DNA from: Thermococci archaeon | GTDB lineage: Archaea; Methanobacteriota_B; Thermococci; Thermococcales; Thermococcaceae | Assembly: GCA_003663525.1 (NCBI GenBank) | Contig: QMUF01000025.1 | Coordinates: 1-14,589 of the forward strand | Reading direction: 5' to 3' | DNA: 14,589 nt | Shown here: piece after piece, positions 1-7,504 of the stretch | How the letters are laid out: each line of letters opens with the position of its first letter | How positions within the stretch are numbered: position 1 is the first letter of the stretch | Program-made: the position numbers and the translations under genes | Notes under the pieces: generated by a model | Database searches by the model: none | What the model saw: the letters and a program-made list of their open reading frames with translations, nothing else | What the model was told of the DNA's origin: nothing

Positions 1-19
1 CATTTTTCTTAAGATAAAA

Positions 20-48
20 GAAATTTAAACGAAAAATATTTAAATAAT
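20..48 (+). promoter_or_regulatory. Promoter region of the Lrp-family gene
   Basis: Two TATA-like boxes lie here: TTTAAAC near 24-30, and the perfect 10-bp palindrome TATTTAAATA at 37-46. The second is about 35 nt upstream of the chosen start and would allow a very short leader. The palindrome overlapping a TATA box would suit an autoregulating Lrp-type repressor; that part is inference. Confidence 0.4.
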
Positions 49-78
49 TTAAGTGAGAGTTCCAAAGAGGTGAACTAT

Positions 79-534
79 ATGAACAAATTTAAATTACCGG
101 ATCTTCAGTTAAAGATTCTTCGTGAACTCTATTTGAATTCAAGAGTTACATATAAAGAACTAGGGAGGAAGCTTGGAGTCAGTAGTGTCACTTGCTACAA
201 TAAAATACAAGAAATGACTAAAAATAACATCATCAGGAACTTTACTGTAGATATTAATCACAAAAAACTTGGCTATACTTTAGAAGTTCTCTTAGAGCTC
301 AAAGTAAAGAGAGGATTGCCCAGGCCTGTGGCCCTAAAAATCCACAAGCTACCCCATGTAGAAGATGTGTGGGAGATTACCGGGGACACAGATTTGATTG
401 TGCGGGCTTATTTTAAAGACGTGGATGAGCTAAATGATTTTCTCCATATACTCGGGAATAACTATCCAGAAATCGAAAACGTGATTACTCACGTGGTTTT
501 GGGTAGTTATAAAAATCCAGAACCTTGGTTCTAA
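79..534 (+). CDS. Lrp/AsnC-family transcriptional regulator
   Basis: A 151-residue DNA-binding regulator. Residues about 8-55 form an AsnC-type helix-turn-helix (DLQLKILREL, then YKELGRKLGVSSVTCYNKIQ). Residues about 65-145 form the RAM/AsnC effector domain, with the typical turn EITGDTDLIVRAYFKD, which in this family binds an amino acid and mediates dimer/octamer assembly. An upstream in-frame GTG at 70 is part of the Shine-Dalgarno sequence GAGGTGA (67-73), so the ATG at 79, five bases downstream, is preferred. It is followed 166 nt later by a ureohydrolase gene on the same strand. Control of nitrogen or arginine metabolism is plausible but inferred only from position. The effector is unknown. 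T-rich sequence at 555-568 probably ends the transcript, so the two genes are likely separate units. Confidence 0.9.
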   Translation: MNKFKLPDLQLKILRELYLNSRVTYKELGRKLGVSSVTCYNKIQEMTKNNIIRNFTVDINHKKLGYTLEVLLELKVKRGLPRPVALKIHKLPHVEDVWEITGDTDLIVRAYFKDVDELNDFLHILGNNYPEIENVITHVVLGSYKNPEPWF

Positions 535-554
535 TTTATGCTCGCCTTAAAGAC

Positions 555-568
555 TTTATTTTTTATTT
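555..568 (+). terminator. Oligo-T terminator after the Lrp-family gene
   Basis: TTTATTTTTTATTT lies about 20 nt after the stop codon, the usual form of an archaeal intrinsic terminator. No stem is needed or seen. Confidence 0.4.
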
Positions 569-700
569 GCCATATCCCTGTATAAAATTAATATTATCCA
601 AAATAGTTGCTGTAAAATTTTAGATTGTTAATTTCAGAGTTGAAAAATGATAAAAATATTAATGAACAAGAAACTATAGATGATCTAGGAAGTGATGAAA

Positions 701-1660
701 ATGGGAAAATATAAACCGCTTGACCCTCTGGAAGTGCCGAGGTTTGCGGGCATTAGGAGTTTTTGGCGCCTACCACACTTAAAAGAGATCCCCAAAGATG
801 TAGACTTTGTGATCGTCGGAATACCCTTTGATACCGGAGCTTCATATAGGGTTGGAGCTAGGTATGGACCAGAAGCGATTAGGAGCCAATCACTTATATT
901 AAGAACCCACAACCCAGTTTTAGATATTAGCCCCTTTGAATATTGCTCAGGAATTGATTATGGAGACATACAAGTTATCCCTGGATTTATAGAGCATTCC
1001 TACGAAACAATTGAAAAAGAGTATCGCTCAATAATAGACAAGGAAGTGATCCCAATAGCTTTGGGGGGTGATCATTCAATAACCCTCGCTGAGCTTAGGG
1101 CGATAGCTAAGAAGTACGGGCCCGTGGCGTTAGTTCAATTCGACTCCCACACAGATACTGATCCCGATTATTACGGACACAAGTATAATCATGGAACACC
1201 GTTCATAAGAGCTGTGGAAGAGGGTTTGCTTCTTACCGAGCACTCTATTCAAATTGGGATAAGAGGTTCTACATACTCCAAAGATGAAATAGATAAAGCA
1301 AGAGAACTTGGGTTTGAGATAGTAACTGCCGAAGAAATGTTCAAACTTGGAGTTGACAAGGTAGCGCGGATGATTCAAGAGCGTGTAGGCGATGCTAAAG
1401 TTTTTGTAACGTTTGATATTGATTTTATTGACCCAGCATATGCTCCAGGAACGGGAACACCTGAAGTAGGTGGCCCTAGTAGCAGAGAGGCACTAGAGCT
1501 AATAAGAAAAGGACTAAAAGGATTAGATTTTGTAGGCTTTGATTTGGTGGAAGTTTATCCTCAATACGACCCGGGCTTTATTACCTCGCTCTTGGCTGCA
1601 AACATTGTCTTTGAATTCATTTCATTAATTGCTTTGAACAAAAAGAATACAAGAGAATAG
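701..1660 (+). CDS. Ureohydrolase, agmatinase/guanidinobutyrase type
   Basis: A 319-residue binuclear-manganese hydrolase that cleaves a guanidino compound to urea and an amine. All metal-ligand motifs of the arginase/agmatinase fold are present: GGDH (H125), FDSHTDTD (D148, H150, D152) and FDIDFIDPAYAPG (D239, D241). The agmatinase-type NHGTPF (H164) and QIGIRG segments are also there. The length, slightly above a typical 290-310 residue SpeB, and the N-terminal extension fit agmatinase, guanidinobutyrase or guanidinopropionase equally well, so the substrate is not assigned. In-frame GTG and ATG codons at 692 and 695 lie inside the Shine-Dalgarno GGAAGTGAT (688-696); the ATG at 701 is the likely start. 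An AT-rich promoter probably lies in 590-665; the 10-bp palindrome TAAAATTTTA occurs at 613-622. It converges on a racemase-like gene relic. Confidence 0.9.
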   Translation: MGKYKPLDPLEVPRFAGIRSFWRLPHLKEIPKDVDFVIVGIPFDTGASYRVGARYGPEAIRSQSLILRTHNPVLDISPFEYCSGIDYGDIQVIPGFIEHSYETIEKEYRSIIDKEVIPIALGGDHSITLAELRAIAKKYGPVALVQFDSHTDTDPDYYGHKYNHGTPFIRAVEEGLLLTEHSIQIGIRGSTYSKDEIDKARELGFEIVTAEEMFKLGVDKVARMIQERVGDAKVFVTFDIDFIDPAYAPGTGTPEVGGPSSREALELIRKGLKGLDFVGFDLVEVYPQYDPGFITSLLAANIVFEFISLIALNKKNTRE

Positions 1661-1916
1661 AAAGGTTATATGTAGCTAATAGAAAAGAATCCTCAGGCAA
1701 TATCACATGAAACAAATTAAGCTTGATGATGTTTTGTATCCTTGAGTCTCCTAATACTTCAATACCCCCTTCTAACATAGCCTTAACAATATTTAAATCA
1801 GCGCCCACTCCCTTTGTCACTCCTACTGTCTCAATTCTACGTTTCCTACAAAAATCTACGATCTTCCTGCCGTTTTCTTGGATATTCCTTAGATTAATTT
1901 TCAAACAAGGAAACAT
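1617..1916 (-). pseudogene. 3'-truncated alanine-racemase-fold (Orr/YggS-like) PLP protein
   Basis: The first 66 residues (1916 down to about 1719) look like the N-terminus of a PLP-dependent alanine-racemase N-domain protein of the amino acid/ornithine racemase type: CLKINLRNIQENGRKIV, then VGVTKGV with the expected PLP Schiff-base lysine K35, then AMLEGGIEVLGDSRIQNIIKL. After this the similarity stops, and the frame runs through low-quality sequence into the end of the facing ureohydrolase gene, closing at 1617. Whole family members are about 230-370 residues, so most of the TIM barrel is missing. Start signals survive: GGGGTG sits just before the ATG at 1916. This reads as a recent deletion relic. 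A remote possibility is a short expressed peptide. Family assignment comes from remembered motifs, not a search. Confidence 0.6.
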
Positions 1917-1986
1917 ACACCCCTACAAGCCAAGCATTACATTAACACTGCAGTCAGGCAGACCATTGAAAAACATTTGCCTATAG

Positions 1987-2001
1987 GAAAAGATTTATAA
2001 G
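1987..2001 (+). promoter_or_regulatory. BRE/TATA promoter of rps8e
   Basis: GAAAAG followed by TTTATAAG (1994-2001) is a good archaeal BRE plus TATA box. Transcription would start near 2022-2026, leaving a leader of about 26 nt that carries the Shine-Dalgarno GAGGTGA at 2039-2045. Confidence 0.6.
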
Positions 2002-2050
2002 CAAATTTCTAAAATGCCCATAGGGTTAAGATCATCATGAGGTGAGAGTT

Positions 2051-2443
2051 ATGGCTATCTGGCAAGGAAGATCACTAAAAAAACCTTCAGGTGGAAGAAT
2101 CATATTCACAAGAAAGAAGAGAAAAAGAGAGCTTGGAAGAGAACCAGCACTAACTAGGGTAGTTGAAGAGAATGAAGAAAGGAAAATCATAAGGACGTAT
2201 GGAGGCAACAGAAAGGTTAGACTCGTCAAGACCCTCTATGCAAATGTCTTCGAGAATGGAAAGGGTAAAAAAGTGAAGATAATCAGCGTTGTGGAGAACC
2301 CGGCTAACAGACAATACGTTAGGAGAAATATAGTCACAAAGGGTGCAATTGTCCAGACAGAGATTGGAAAGGCCTTAGTAACTTCAAGACCAGGTCAAGA
2401 TGGTATTGTAAATGCAGTTCTTCTAAAAGAAGAAAGCGCTTGA
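2051..2443 (+). CDS. rps8e: 30S ribosomal protein S8e
   Basis: A 130-residue ribosomal protein of the small subunit, found in archaea and eukaryotes. The recognisable family pattern is complete: [12 protein letters not shown] at the N-terminus, a basic stretch [10 protein letters not shown], and the C-terminal [21 protein letters not shown] segment that ends the S8e fold. Length is the usual archaeal one. The start is the ATG at 2051; an in-frame GTG at 2042 lies within the GAGGTGA ribosome-binding sequence and is not preferred. The gene has its own TATA box and is followed by a strong oligo-T run, so it looks monocistronic. Confidence 0.96.
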   Translation: MAIWQGRSLKKPSGGRIIFTRKKRKRELGREPALTRVVEENEERKIIRTYGGNRKVRLVKTLYANVFENGKGKKVKIISVVENPANRQYVRRNIVTKGAIVQTEIGKALVTSRPGQDGIVNAVLLKEESA

Positions 2444-2456
2444 TTTTTCTCTTTTT
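2444..2456 (+). terminator. Oligo-T terminator of rps8e
   Basis: TTTTTCTCTTTTT begins directly at the stop codon. It is a typical archaeal intrinsic terminator and separates rps8e from the promoter of the next gene. Confidence 0.6.
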
Positions 2457-2466
2457 CTGCGAATTG

Positions 2467-2475
2467 CTTATATAC
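2467..2475 (+). promoter_or_regulatory. TATA box of the zinc-ribbon membrane protein gene
   Basis: CTTATATAC lies about 32-38 nt upstream of the ATG at 2506. Initiation about 25 nt downstream would give a leader of roughly 10 nt or less, so this mRNA may be nearly leaderless. The sequence before the start (GGTGTAAGTA) is only a weak ribosome-binding site, which fits. Confidence 0.5.
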
Positions 2476-2505
2476 TTCAGTGTTTATTTTATAATGGTGT
2501 AAGTA

Positions 2506-3399
2506 ATGGAATATTCACGACTTGAAAAGATACTAGGGAGTTTATTTGTTGCATTCCTTCTCTTAGCGAGCATAAATTTTCTGAGAGAGCTTGAAAATAT
2601 CCCTCAAAGACCAGATTATACATACTATCAAGAAAAATATGGCATAACACCTCTTCTTGAAAACCAAAGTCGTCTAATGGAGCTTGATAGAGGGCTTTAT
2701 GAGGGATATAAGAAGGCTGAAAGTAATCTTACGGAAGTTGAGAGGGTTTATCTTTTCAAAAGGGAAGAGTATAGGGTTGCACTTGAGAGTGGAAATGCAA
2801 CAAAGGAGCTTGAACAGGAATATTTGAAAGCAAAAGAGGAATATGAAAAAGCTTATTTAAAATACCTTGGAGCAAAGAGTGCTTATGATGATGTTCACAA
2901 TAAGCTACAAGAGCTGAGCTCACAGATTCAAGAGTTGATGCAAAACGCGAATGAAGAATACAACCGAGCATATCAAGTGTATAGACTCAAGGTTTTAATG
3001 CTTAAACTTGCATTTGTTCTGCCAATTTTCGTGATATCACTACTCCTTCTCAGAAAGTACAAAAACATTTACACCTCATCGCTGATCGCATATTCAGCAT
3101 TACTTCTCATCTACCTGACTCTCTCGGCAATATGGAACATAGTTCATATTATAGGTATTAGTCTCTTTGGAGCTGTGGCAACACTTGTAGCCCTTTACTA
3201 CCTCAGAAAGGAGTATTTCAAGCCCGAAAGAGTTTATAAAAGGAGAATCGCCCAAAACAAATGCTACAACTGTGGATTCCCAATAAAAGACGACTACCTT
3301 AACTGCCCTAATTGTGGAGCAAAGTTAAAAGAAAAGTGTGAGCATTGCGGAGCTCTTAAGCCTATTCACCTTCAGTTTTGCCCATACTGCGGGCAATAG
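2506..3399 (+). CDS. Membrane protein with coiled coil and two C-terminal zinc ribbons
   Basis: A 297-residue protein of unknown function. Order of parts: an N-terminal hydrophobic segment at about 10-26; a charged, heptad-rich helical region at about 55-160, likely a coiled coil; three hydrophobic segments at about 163-183, 190-208 and 212-232; then two short zinc ribbons, C253/C256 with C267/C270 and C278/C281 with C292/C295, each a CxxC pair. With four membrane spans, the zinc ribbons and N-terminus would be on the same side as each other and opposite to the coiled coil; the basic RRK/KRR flanks suggest the ribbons are cytoplasmic and the coiled coil external. That topology is inference. 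The double zinc ribbon may bind protein or RNA. Its last 38 bp overlap the 3' end of the opposing GTPase gene. Confidence 0.8.
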   Translation: MEYSRLEKILGSLFVAFLLLASINFLRELENIPQRPDYTYYQEKYGITPLLENQSRLMELDRGLYEGYKKAESNLTEVERVYLFKREEYRVALESGNATKELEQEYLKAKEEYEKAYLKYLGAKSAYDDVHNKLQELSSQIQELMQNANEEYNRAYQVYRLKVLMLKLAFVLPIFVISLLLLRKYKNIYTSSLIAYSALLLIYLTLSAIWNIVHIIGISLFGAVATLVALYYLRKEYFKPERVYKRRIAQNKCYNCGFPIKDDYLNCPNCGAKLKEKCEHCGALKPIHLQFCPYCGQ

Positions 3400-4417
3400 C
3401 TTCCATCTCTGGTTTAAGTATTTGTAGAACTCTCTTTTTTAATTCGTCTATTCCAATATTTTTCTCTGCCGCAATCCTTAGAGGTTCAACACCTTTCTTC
3501 CTTAGGAATTCCTCAATCTTCACCATCTTATTCTCATTGGCAATCTCAGTCTTGTTGAGCACTACTATGAATGGAAAGTCTCCAAACTCTTCATATATCT
3601 CTTCAAAAAGGTGCATTTGAGCCTCTATAGGGTAACCACAGTACTCACTTGGATCAAAGATGTAGATAACCAACTTTCCCAGATGCCTTAAGGCCAAAAT
3701 TGCCTGTTTTTCAATTTCATTTCTCTCACTTAGCGGCCTGTCCAGAAGACCCGGAGTATCTATGACTTGGTATTTCAACCAATGCTCCTCGAATTGACCT
3801 ACATTTATCCCCTTTGTCGTGAAAGGATATGTGGCAACTTCTGGTTTAGCATTTGTGAGCTTTCTCAAGAGTGTAGACTTACCCACGTTTGGATGGCCTG
3901 CAATAACTATCGTGGGAAGAGTAAGGTCAATTACTGGCATATCCTTTAAGACGTCTCTGGCCTTATTCAAATATTCAAGGTTATCATTTATGTCCTTCAA
4001 AATACTTGCTGCCCTACCGTAGAATTCCCTCCTTAATTTTGCAATCTCCTTCGGATCTCTCGAGTATCTTATTTTTTCCACGTATCTCTCCTCAAGACCT
4101 CTAATGGTTTTTATCGCCCAATTTATTGATGCTAAGGCCTTATGAAACATTCTTTTGTCCACAAGAGTATCAAGAAGCTCCTGGTAAAAAGGAGGAAGGG
4201 TTGAAACCCCGGGGGTTCTATCAAGAACTTTCCTAAGATTGTCCCTAATAACATTTGAAACAGTCCTTACTCTAAGCTCTTCCCTTTGTCTCGCCTTACT
4301 GATTATGTTGCCCCTTGGGGTAAAAGCAGAAGCTGCTTTTTCAGCCCGCCTAAAAGCTTTATCAATGATCTCATCTGCCAAAAGGATAGTAGGCATTTTT
4401 TCAAATGGATTCTTCAT
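3362..4417 (-). CDS. NOG1/OBG-family GTPase
   Basis: A 351-residue P-loop GTPase of the archaeal NOG1-like group, related to the eukaryotic 60S ribosome-assembly factor Nog1. Residues 1-165 form an all-helical N-terminal domain (ending in ARDVLKDMPVIDLTLPTIVIAG), followed by the G domain: G1 GHPNVGKS 174-181, G2 around T200-T201 (YPFTTKG), G3 DTPG 220-223, G4 NKTE 288-291, and G5 IAAEK 315-319. Eukaryotic Nog1 is longer, with a C-terminal extension absent here, as usual for archaea. A role in large-subunit maturation is inferred from the family. The ATG at 4417 follows GGTGA; that TGA is also the stop of a 40-codon ORF upstream, suggesting translational coupling. The 3' end overlaps the facing zinc-ribbon gene by 38 bp. 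Confidence 0.9.
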   Translation of the reverse strand: MKNPFEKMPTILLADEIIDKAFRRAEKAASAFTPRGNIISKARQREELRVRTVSNVIRDNLRKVLDRTPGVSTLPPFYQELLDTLVDKRMFHKALASINWAIKTIRGLEERYVEKIRYSRDPKEIAKLRREFYGRAASILKDINDNLEYLNKARDVLKDMPVIDLTLPTIVIAGHPNVGKSTLLRKLTNAKPEVATYPFTTKGINVGQFEEHWLKYQVIDTPGLLDRPLSERNEIEKQAILALRHLGKLVIYIFDPSEYCGYPIEAQMHLFEEIYEEFGDFPFIVVLNKTEIANENKMVKIEEFLRKKGVEPLRIAAEKNIGIDELKKRVLQILKPEMEAIARSMGKTEGE

Positions 4418-4423
4418 TTTCTC

Positions 4424-4546
4424 TCACCTTTTCTCACTTTTCCTTTTTCTCGCCTTTAGTGGATTCCACGGTGGGTTTTTAAAGATGTTGATTAAAGAGA
4501 AATCTTCAGACAGCGCATTGATTCTCTCGAGAATACTTGAAATCAT
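4424..4546 (-). CDS. Small ORF (40 residues) upstream of the NOG1-type gene
   Basis: An ATG at 4546 opens a 40-residue frame with protein-like composition: an amphipathic helix (MISSILERINALSEDFSLI), a short FKNPPWNPLKAR stretch, and a very basic tail (RKRKSEKR). It ends at TGA 4426-4424, which is embedded in the GGTGA ribosome-binding sequence of the GTPase gene, six bases before the GTPase ATG. AGGGTGG lies immediately before its start, closer than the usual 4-7 nt, which weakens the case. It lies in the 191-nt gap between tldE and the GTPase on the same strand. The basic tail would suit RNA or ribosome binding, but no family is recognised. It could alternatively be leader sequence. Confidence 0.45.
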   Translation of the reverse strand: MISSILERINALSEDFSLINIFKNPPWNPLKARKRKSEKR

Positions 4547-4608
4547 TCCACCCTGAAAAAGTTGTTAAAAATAAAAATAAATCCACCAAAAAATAACGAA
4601 ATACTCCC

Positions 4609-5931
4609 CTATTTGCCTGCTATCCTCACGTTCTCAAAGGCCATTGCTGGCACAATCATACTGCCTTCAAAAGGAAGTACTCTCTGCTCTTTACTAACCT
4701 CATAGAGACTGGGTAACAGCTCGTAGATATTTCCGCTCATCATGAAAACCGTTGAACCTTTCACTTCTCCATCTTTTATCAGAAAGGCCGGATTAGCCAC
4801 CACTGCAAAGTTTCCATTGTCTGGGTTGCTCGAATGGGCCCCTTGAAATCCATCCACTAAGTAACCGTGGTCTATCTCACCCACAAGGTCCTCTAGTGAC
4901 TTCTTGCCCTTTTCAATGATAACATTGTGGAACCCTATGCTTATCCCTCCAGTAGCTAGGCTCCTTTTTGCATTTCCAGTGCTTTCGACTCCTTGTAACT
5001 TCGCCCAATAGTTGTCCCAGATAAAACCATTGAAAACTCCCTTTTCAACTAACACATTTTTCCTAGTTGGGACTCCTTCATCATCTGCTATAACAGGATT
5101 TATGCTGAGCTCATGGAGTGGGTCATCATAGATTGTGAGGAGCTCGTTTGAAATACTTTCATTTACCTTATTGGCTAATGGCGTAGTGCCTTTTACAAGT
5201 TTTTCACCACTGAATGCTGGGAACAGAGCGTAGGATAAAAGACTTGAAATGGCCCATGGCTCCAAAATTACTCTTGCTTCCTCTGTTTTGCTTTTCTTAA
5301 CATTGAACGCCCATTTAACTTTTTGAAGAGCTTTTCTAACAACTTCTTCAACGTTGAGATTAAGAGAAAGCTTTGCATCAAAGTCAAATATTCCGGGAGT
5401 TACTCTCCCTTCTCTCATCCCTACAAGCTCAAGATAGAAGAAAGCCCCTCCTCCTTCCTGAGACACATTTACACCATGAGAATTCATTATTAAACTTTCT
5501 CCCCATTCTACTCCACCAGCACCACCTGCAACAACTATTCCCTGCTCCTCCAGTGCAAGGCTTATCCCTTCCCTTGCAAGATCTACAAAGTAGTCTGGAG
5601 AGACCTCTTTAAGCTCCTTGTCAACTTTTCTCGGTTCCCTATATTTTCCGGGCTCTGGAAGTGAAGTCCACTTTTCATCAGGTTTGTTGAGTTTTGCCAT
5701 CTTGTAAGCTCTTTCTATAGCCTCTTTGATTTTCTCTTTATTTCCAGTATCAACTATTGAAACCCCAAGTTTTTTGCTCTTAACACCCCGAATCACGGTA
5801 ACGGCCCTTTCCCTCAGCATGGAGGATGAAACCTCGTTAAGTTCTATGTTCACGCTTGCATCCCTATTTTTGTAAATAGCAATCTCAAGCTCATCGAAGA
5901 ATTTTTCTCCAAAACGAATTAGCTCTTCCAT
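4609..5931 (-). CDS. tldE: TldE/PmbA-family protein
   Basis: A protein of about 440 residues, the non-catalytic partner in the TldD-TldE protease complex. In characterised bacterial systems (microcin B17 maturation, CcdA antitoxin degradation) the heterodimer unfolds and threads small peptides. Family features include the N-terminal ELNEVSSSMLRERAVTVIRG and VSIVDTGNKEKI segments, GGAGGVEWGESLIMNS, and the C-terminal SSNPDNGNFAVVANPAFLI/GSTVFMMSGNIYELL blocks. No HExxxH motif is present, as expected for TldE. Its upstream in-frame GTG (5940) and ATG (5937) lie in GGTGATG, so the ATG at 5931 is preferred. The region overlaps the tldD stop, so the pair is translationally coupled. The archaeal substrate is unknown. 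Confidence 0.88.
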   Translation of the reverse strand: MEELIRFGEKFFDELEIAIYKNRDASVNIELNEVSSSMLRERAVTVIRGVKSKKLGVSIVDTGNKEKIKEAIERAYKMAKLNKPDEKWTSLPEPGKYREPRKVDKELKEVSPDYFVDLAREGISLALEEQGIVVAGGAGGVEWGESLIMNSHGVNVSQEGGGAFFYLELVGMREGRVTPGIFDFDAKLSLNLNVEEVVRKALQKVKWAFNVKKSKTEEARVILEPWAISSLLSYALFPAFSGEKLVKGTTPLANKVNESISNELLTIYDDPLHELSINPVIADDEGVPTRKNVLVEKGVFNGFIWDNYWAKLQGVESTGNAKRSLATGGISIGFHNVIIEKGKKSLEDLVGEIDHGYLVDGFQGAHSSNPDNGNFAVVANPAFLIKDGEVKGSTVFMMSGNIYELLPSLYEVSKEQRVLPFEGSMIVPAMAFENVRIAGK

Positions 5932-5936
5932 TTTCA

Positions 5937-7307
5937 TCACCCTATTATTATTCCTCCATCAAAGCGCATATGTGGACCGCCAGAGCTAACAAAAGCACTC
6001 TGTCCCTTCCCACATCTTCCCATCTCAAGGCCAAAGTCTTTTCCTACAGCACTTATCTTCTTTAAGGCCTCAATTGCAATCCCGCTTATTGAAGTGTCCC
6101 TTATGGGCTTCGTTATTTCACCATTCTCTATCATATAACCCTCTTGAACTCCAACCTGGAATGCCGAATTAAGCTGTGCTTGACCTCCTCTGAAATCGAC
6201 CACATAATAACCAAACTTAATGTCCTCTATCATCTCCTCAAACTTCCAGTCTCTGGGTTCAAAAATAGTATTGCGCATCCTTATTATTGGAGGATATGTG
6301 TAGTTCTCGGCCCTTGCATGGCCATTGGGTTCCATACCCCATTTGTGAGCATATTCCCTGTTCAGCATTATTTGCTTGAGAGTCCCATTTTCAATTATAT
6401 GAATGTCCTTAACTGGCACTCCTTCATCGTCGTATTTATCGTTACCAAATCCACCTTCAACTATGCGCTCACTCATTGTGACATGTTCTGGTGCAACTTC
6501 TCTTCCTATTAGATCTTTAAATGGCGAATTTATAGTTAAATCTGCCTCAGCCAAGTGCCCGAGGGCCTCGTGAGCTATGATGCCAACAACTATAGGACCT
6601 GCCACTATTGGGAACTCTCCCCTCTTAGGAACAACCCCTTGAAGCTGGGCATGAACCTTTCTGAGAACCCTTTTGGCAACCTCCTCATTTGGTTCTCTCT
6701 CCTTAAAGAGCTCCCAGCCATGTTCAACTGCTCCTACTTCATCCCTTGCTGCAGCAAGTTTTTCTCCCTCTTTACCTGTGGCCCAAACATATTGCCAAAC
6801 ATAGTTAAGATCCCACTTTATCTTTGTACCTTCATTTGTCAGAAGAATCTTTTCACCACTTGCATCCTCATAGCGAAGCCATGTAGATTTTATCGATTTA
6901 TCTGCTTTGAGAAGGCCCTCTAACTCTGCTAACCTTTCCACTTTTTCCTCTATTGGAACTTCTCTGGGTTTTACTTTCATTTTACTTTTTACAATATCTT
7001 GATGTGCTTTAACCTCTGCAAGCTGAATTTTCTCTTTTTTGGCCTTTGCTGTCGCCCTTGCAAGCTTATATGCACTTTCTATAGCATTTTCAAGCTGTTC
7101 AAGCCTGTTTGTTGATGCAAATCCCCATGCGCCATCTGCTAGAACCCTAATGGCAACTCCCATTTGGCCTTTGCCAGCGAAAGTCGTAAATGTACCGTCC
7201 TTGAGCTCAAGTGTATTTTTGTTTACATTTTCATATCGGATTTCAATATACTCTGCTTTAAATTTCTCTAGAGCCCAATTAAGGGCATTTTCTAACCTAT
7301 CTTCCAT
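5937..7307 (-). CDS. tldD: TldD-family zinc metalloprotease
   Basis: A 456-residue cytoplasmic metallopeptidase, the catalytic half of TldD-TldE. The zinc motif HEALGH (HExxxH) is at 246-251, and a conserved cysteine, expected third zinc ligand, is at C432 in EMGRCGKGQ. Other family blocks: LKDGTFTTFAGKGQMGVAIRVL near the N-terminus, DDEGVPVKDIHIIENGTLKQIMLNR in the centre, and YVVDFRGGQAQLNSAFQVGVQEGYMI. Length is typical. The ATG at 7307 follows GGGTGAT at suitable distance. The stop overlaps the GTGATGA start region of tldE, indicating an operon. In Thermococcales it presumably degrades or processes small peptides; no dedicated peptide substrate gene is seen nearby, apart from the untested 40-codon ORF downstream. 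Confidence 0.92.
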   Translation of the reverse strand: MEDRLENALNWALEKFKAEYIEIRYENVNKNTLELKDGTFTTFAGKGQMGVAIRVLADGAWGFASTNRLEQLENAIESAYKLARATAKAKKEKIQLAEVKAHQDIVKSKMKVKPREVPIEEKVERLAELEGLLKADKSIKSTWLRYEDASGEKILLTNEGTKIKWDLNYVWQYVWATGKEGEKLAAARDEVGAVEHGWELFKEREPNEEVAKRVLRKVHAQLQGVVPKRGEFPIVAGPIVVGIIAHEALGHLAEADLTINSPFKDLIGREVAPEHVTMSERIVEGGFGNDKYDDEGVPVKDIHIIENGTLKQIMLNREYAHKWGMEPNGHARAENYTYPPIIRMRNTIFEPRDWKFEEMIEDIKFGYYVVDFRGGQAQLNSAFQVGVQEGYMIENGEITKPIRDTSISGIAIEALKKISAVGKDFGLEMGRCGKGQSAFVSSGGPHMRFDGGIIIG

Positions 7308-7323
7308 TTCATATCACCCATAA

Positions 7324-7371
7324 TCTAAATGTTTAGAACATCATTTGAATTTAACTATCCAAGTATAAAAG
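7324..7371 (-). promoter_or_regulatory. Promoter and inverted repeat upstream of tldD
   Basis: On the minus strand a TATA-like TTTTATA (7364-7371) would start transcription near 7342, giving a leader of about 35 nt. Inside that leader lies a short inverted repeat, TCTAAA-TG-TTTAGA (7324-7337), with six-base perfect arms. It could be a repressor site just downstream of the start point; no known regulator motif is recognised. Confidence 0.4.
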
Positions 7372-7458
7372 CATTTCTTTGTTCGCTAGTACACACAAGA
7401 AAACAATGAAATAGAGAAAAGGTGTGACCTACCCTTATGGAAAAAGTCTCTCCATCCG

Positions 7459-7470
7459 AAAAAAATAAAT
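7459..7470 (+). promoter_or_regulatory. Possible TATA box of the PfkB-family kinase gene
   Basis: CCGAAAAAAATAAAT (about 7456-7470) resembles a BRE plus TATA element. Initiation about 25 nt downstream would fall just before the Shine-Dalgarno GAGGTG at 7493-7498. Confidence 0.35.
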
Positions 7471-7504
7471 CTATTAACCTACAAAAAAGACCGAGGTGGA
7501 AAAG

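Noticed and set aside
1723..1986. A rightward 87-codon frame in the ureohydrolase-rps8e interval.
   Set aside because: It is antisense to the racemase relic, which has recognisable family motifs and a start signal.
4239..4556. A rightward 105-codon open frame over the start of the GTPase gene.
   Set aside because: It is a shadow of the GTPase on the opposite strand, rich in S/L/F with no start signal.
6144..6923. Two rightward frames of 122 codons inside tldD.
   Set aside because: Antisense to a complete TldD with intact HExxxH motif; no ribosome-binding sites and no protein-like pattern.
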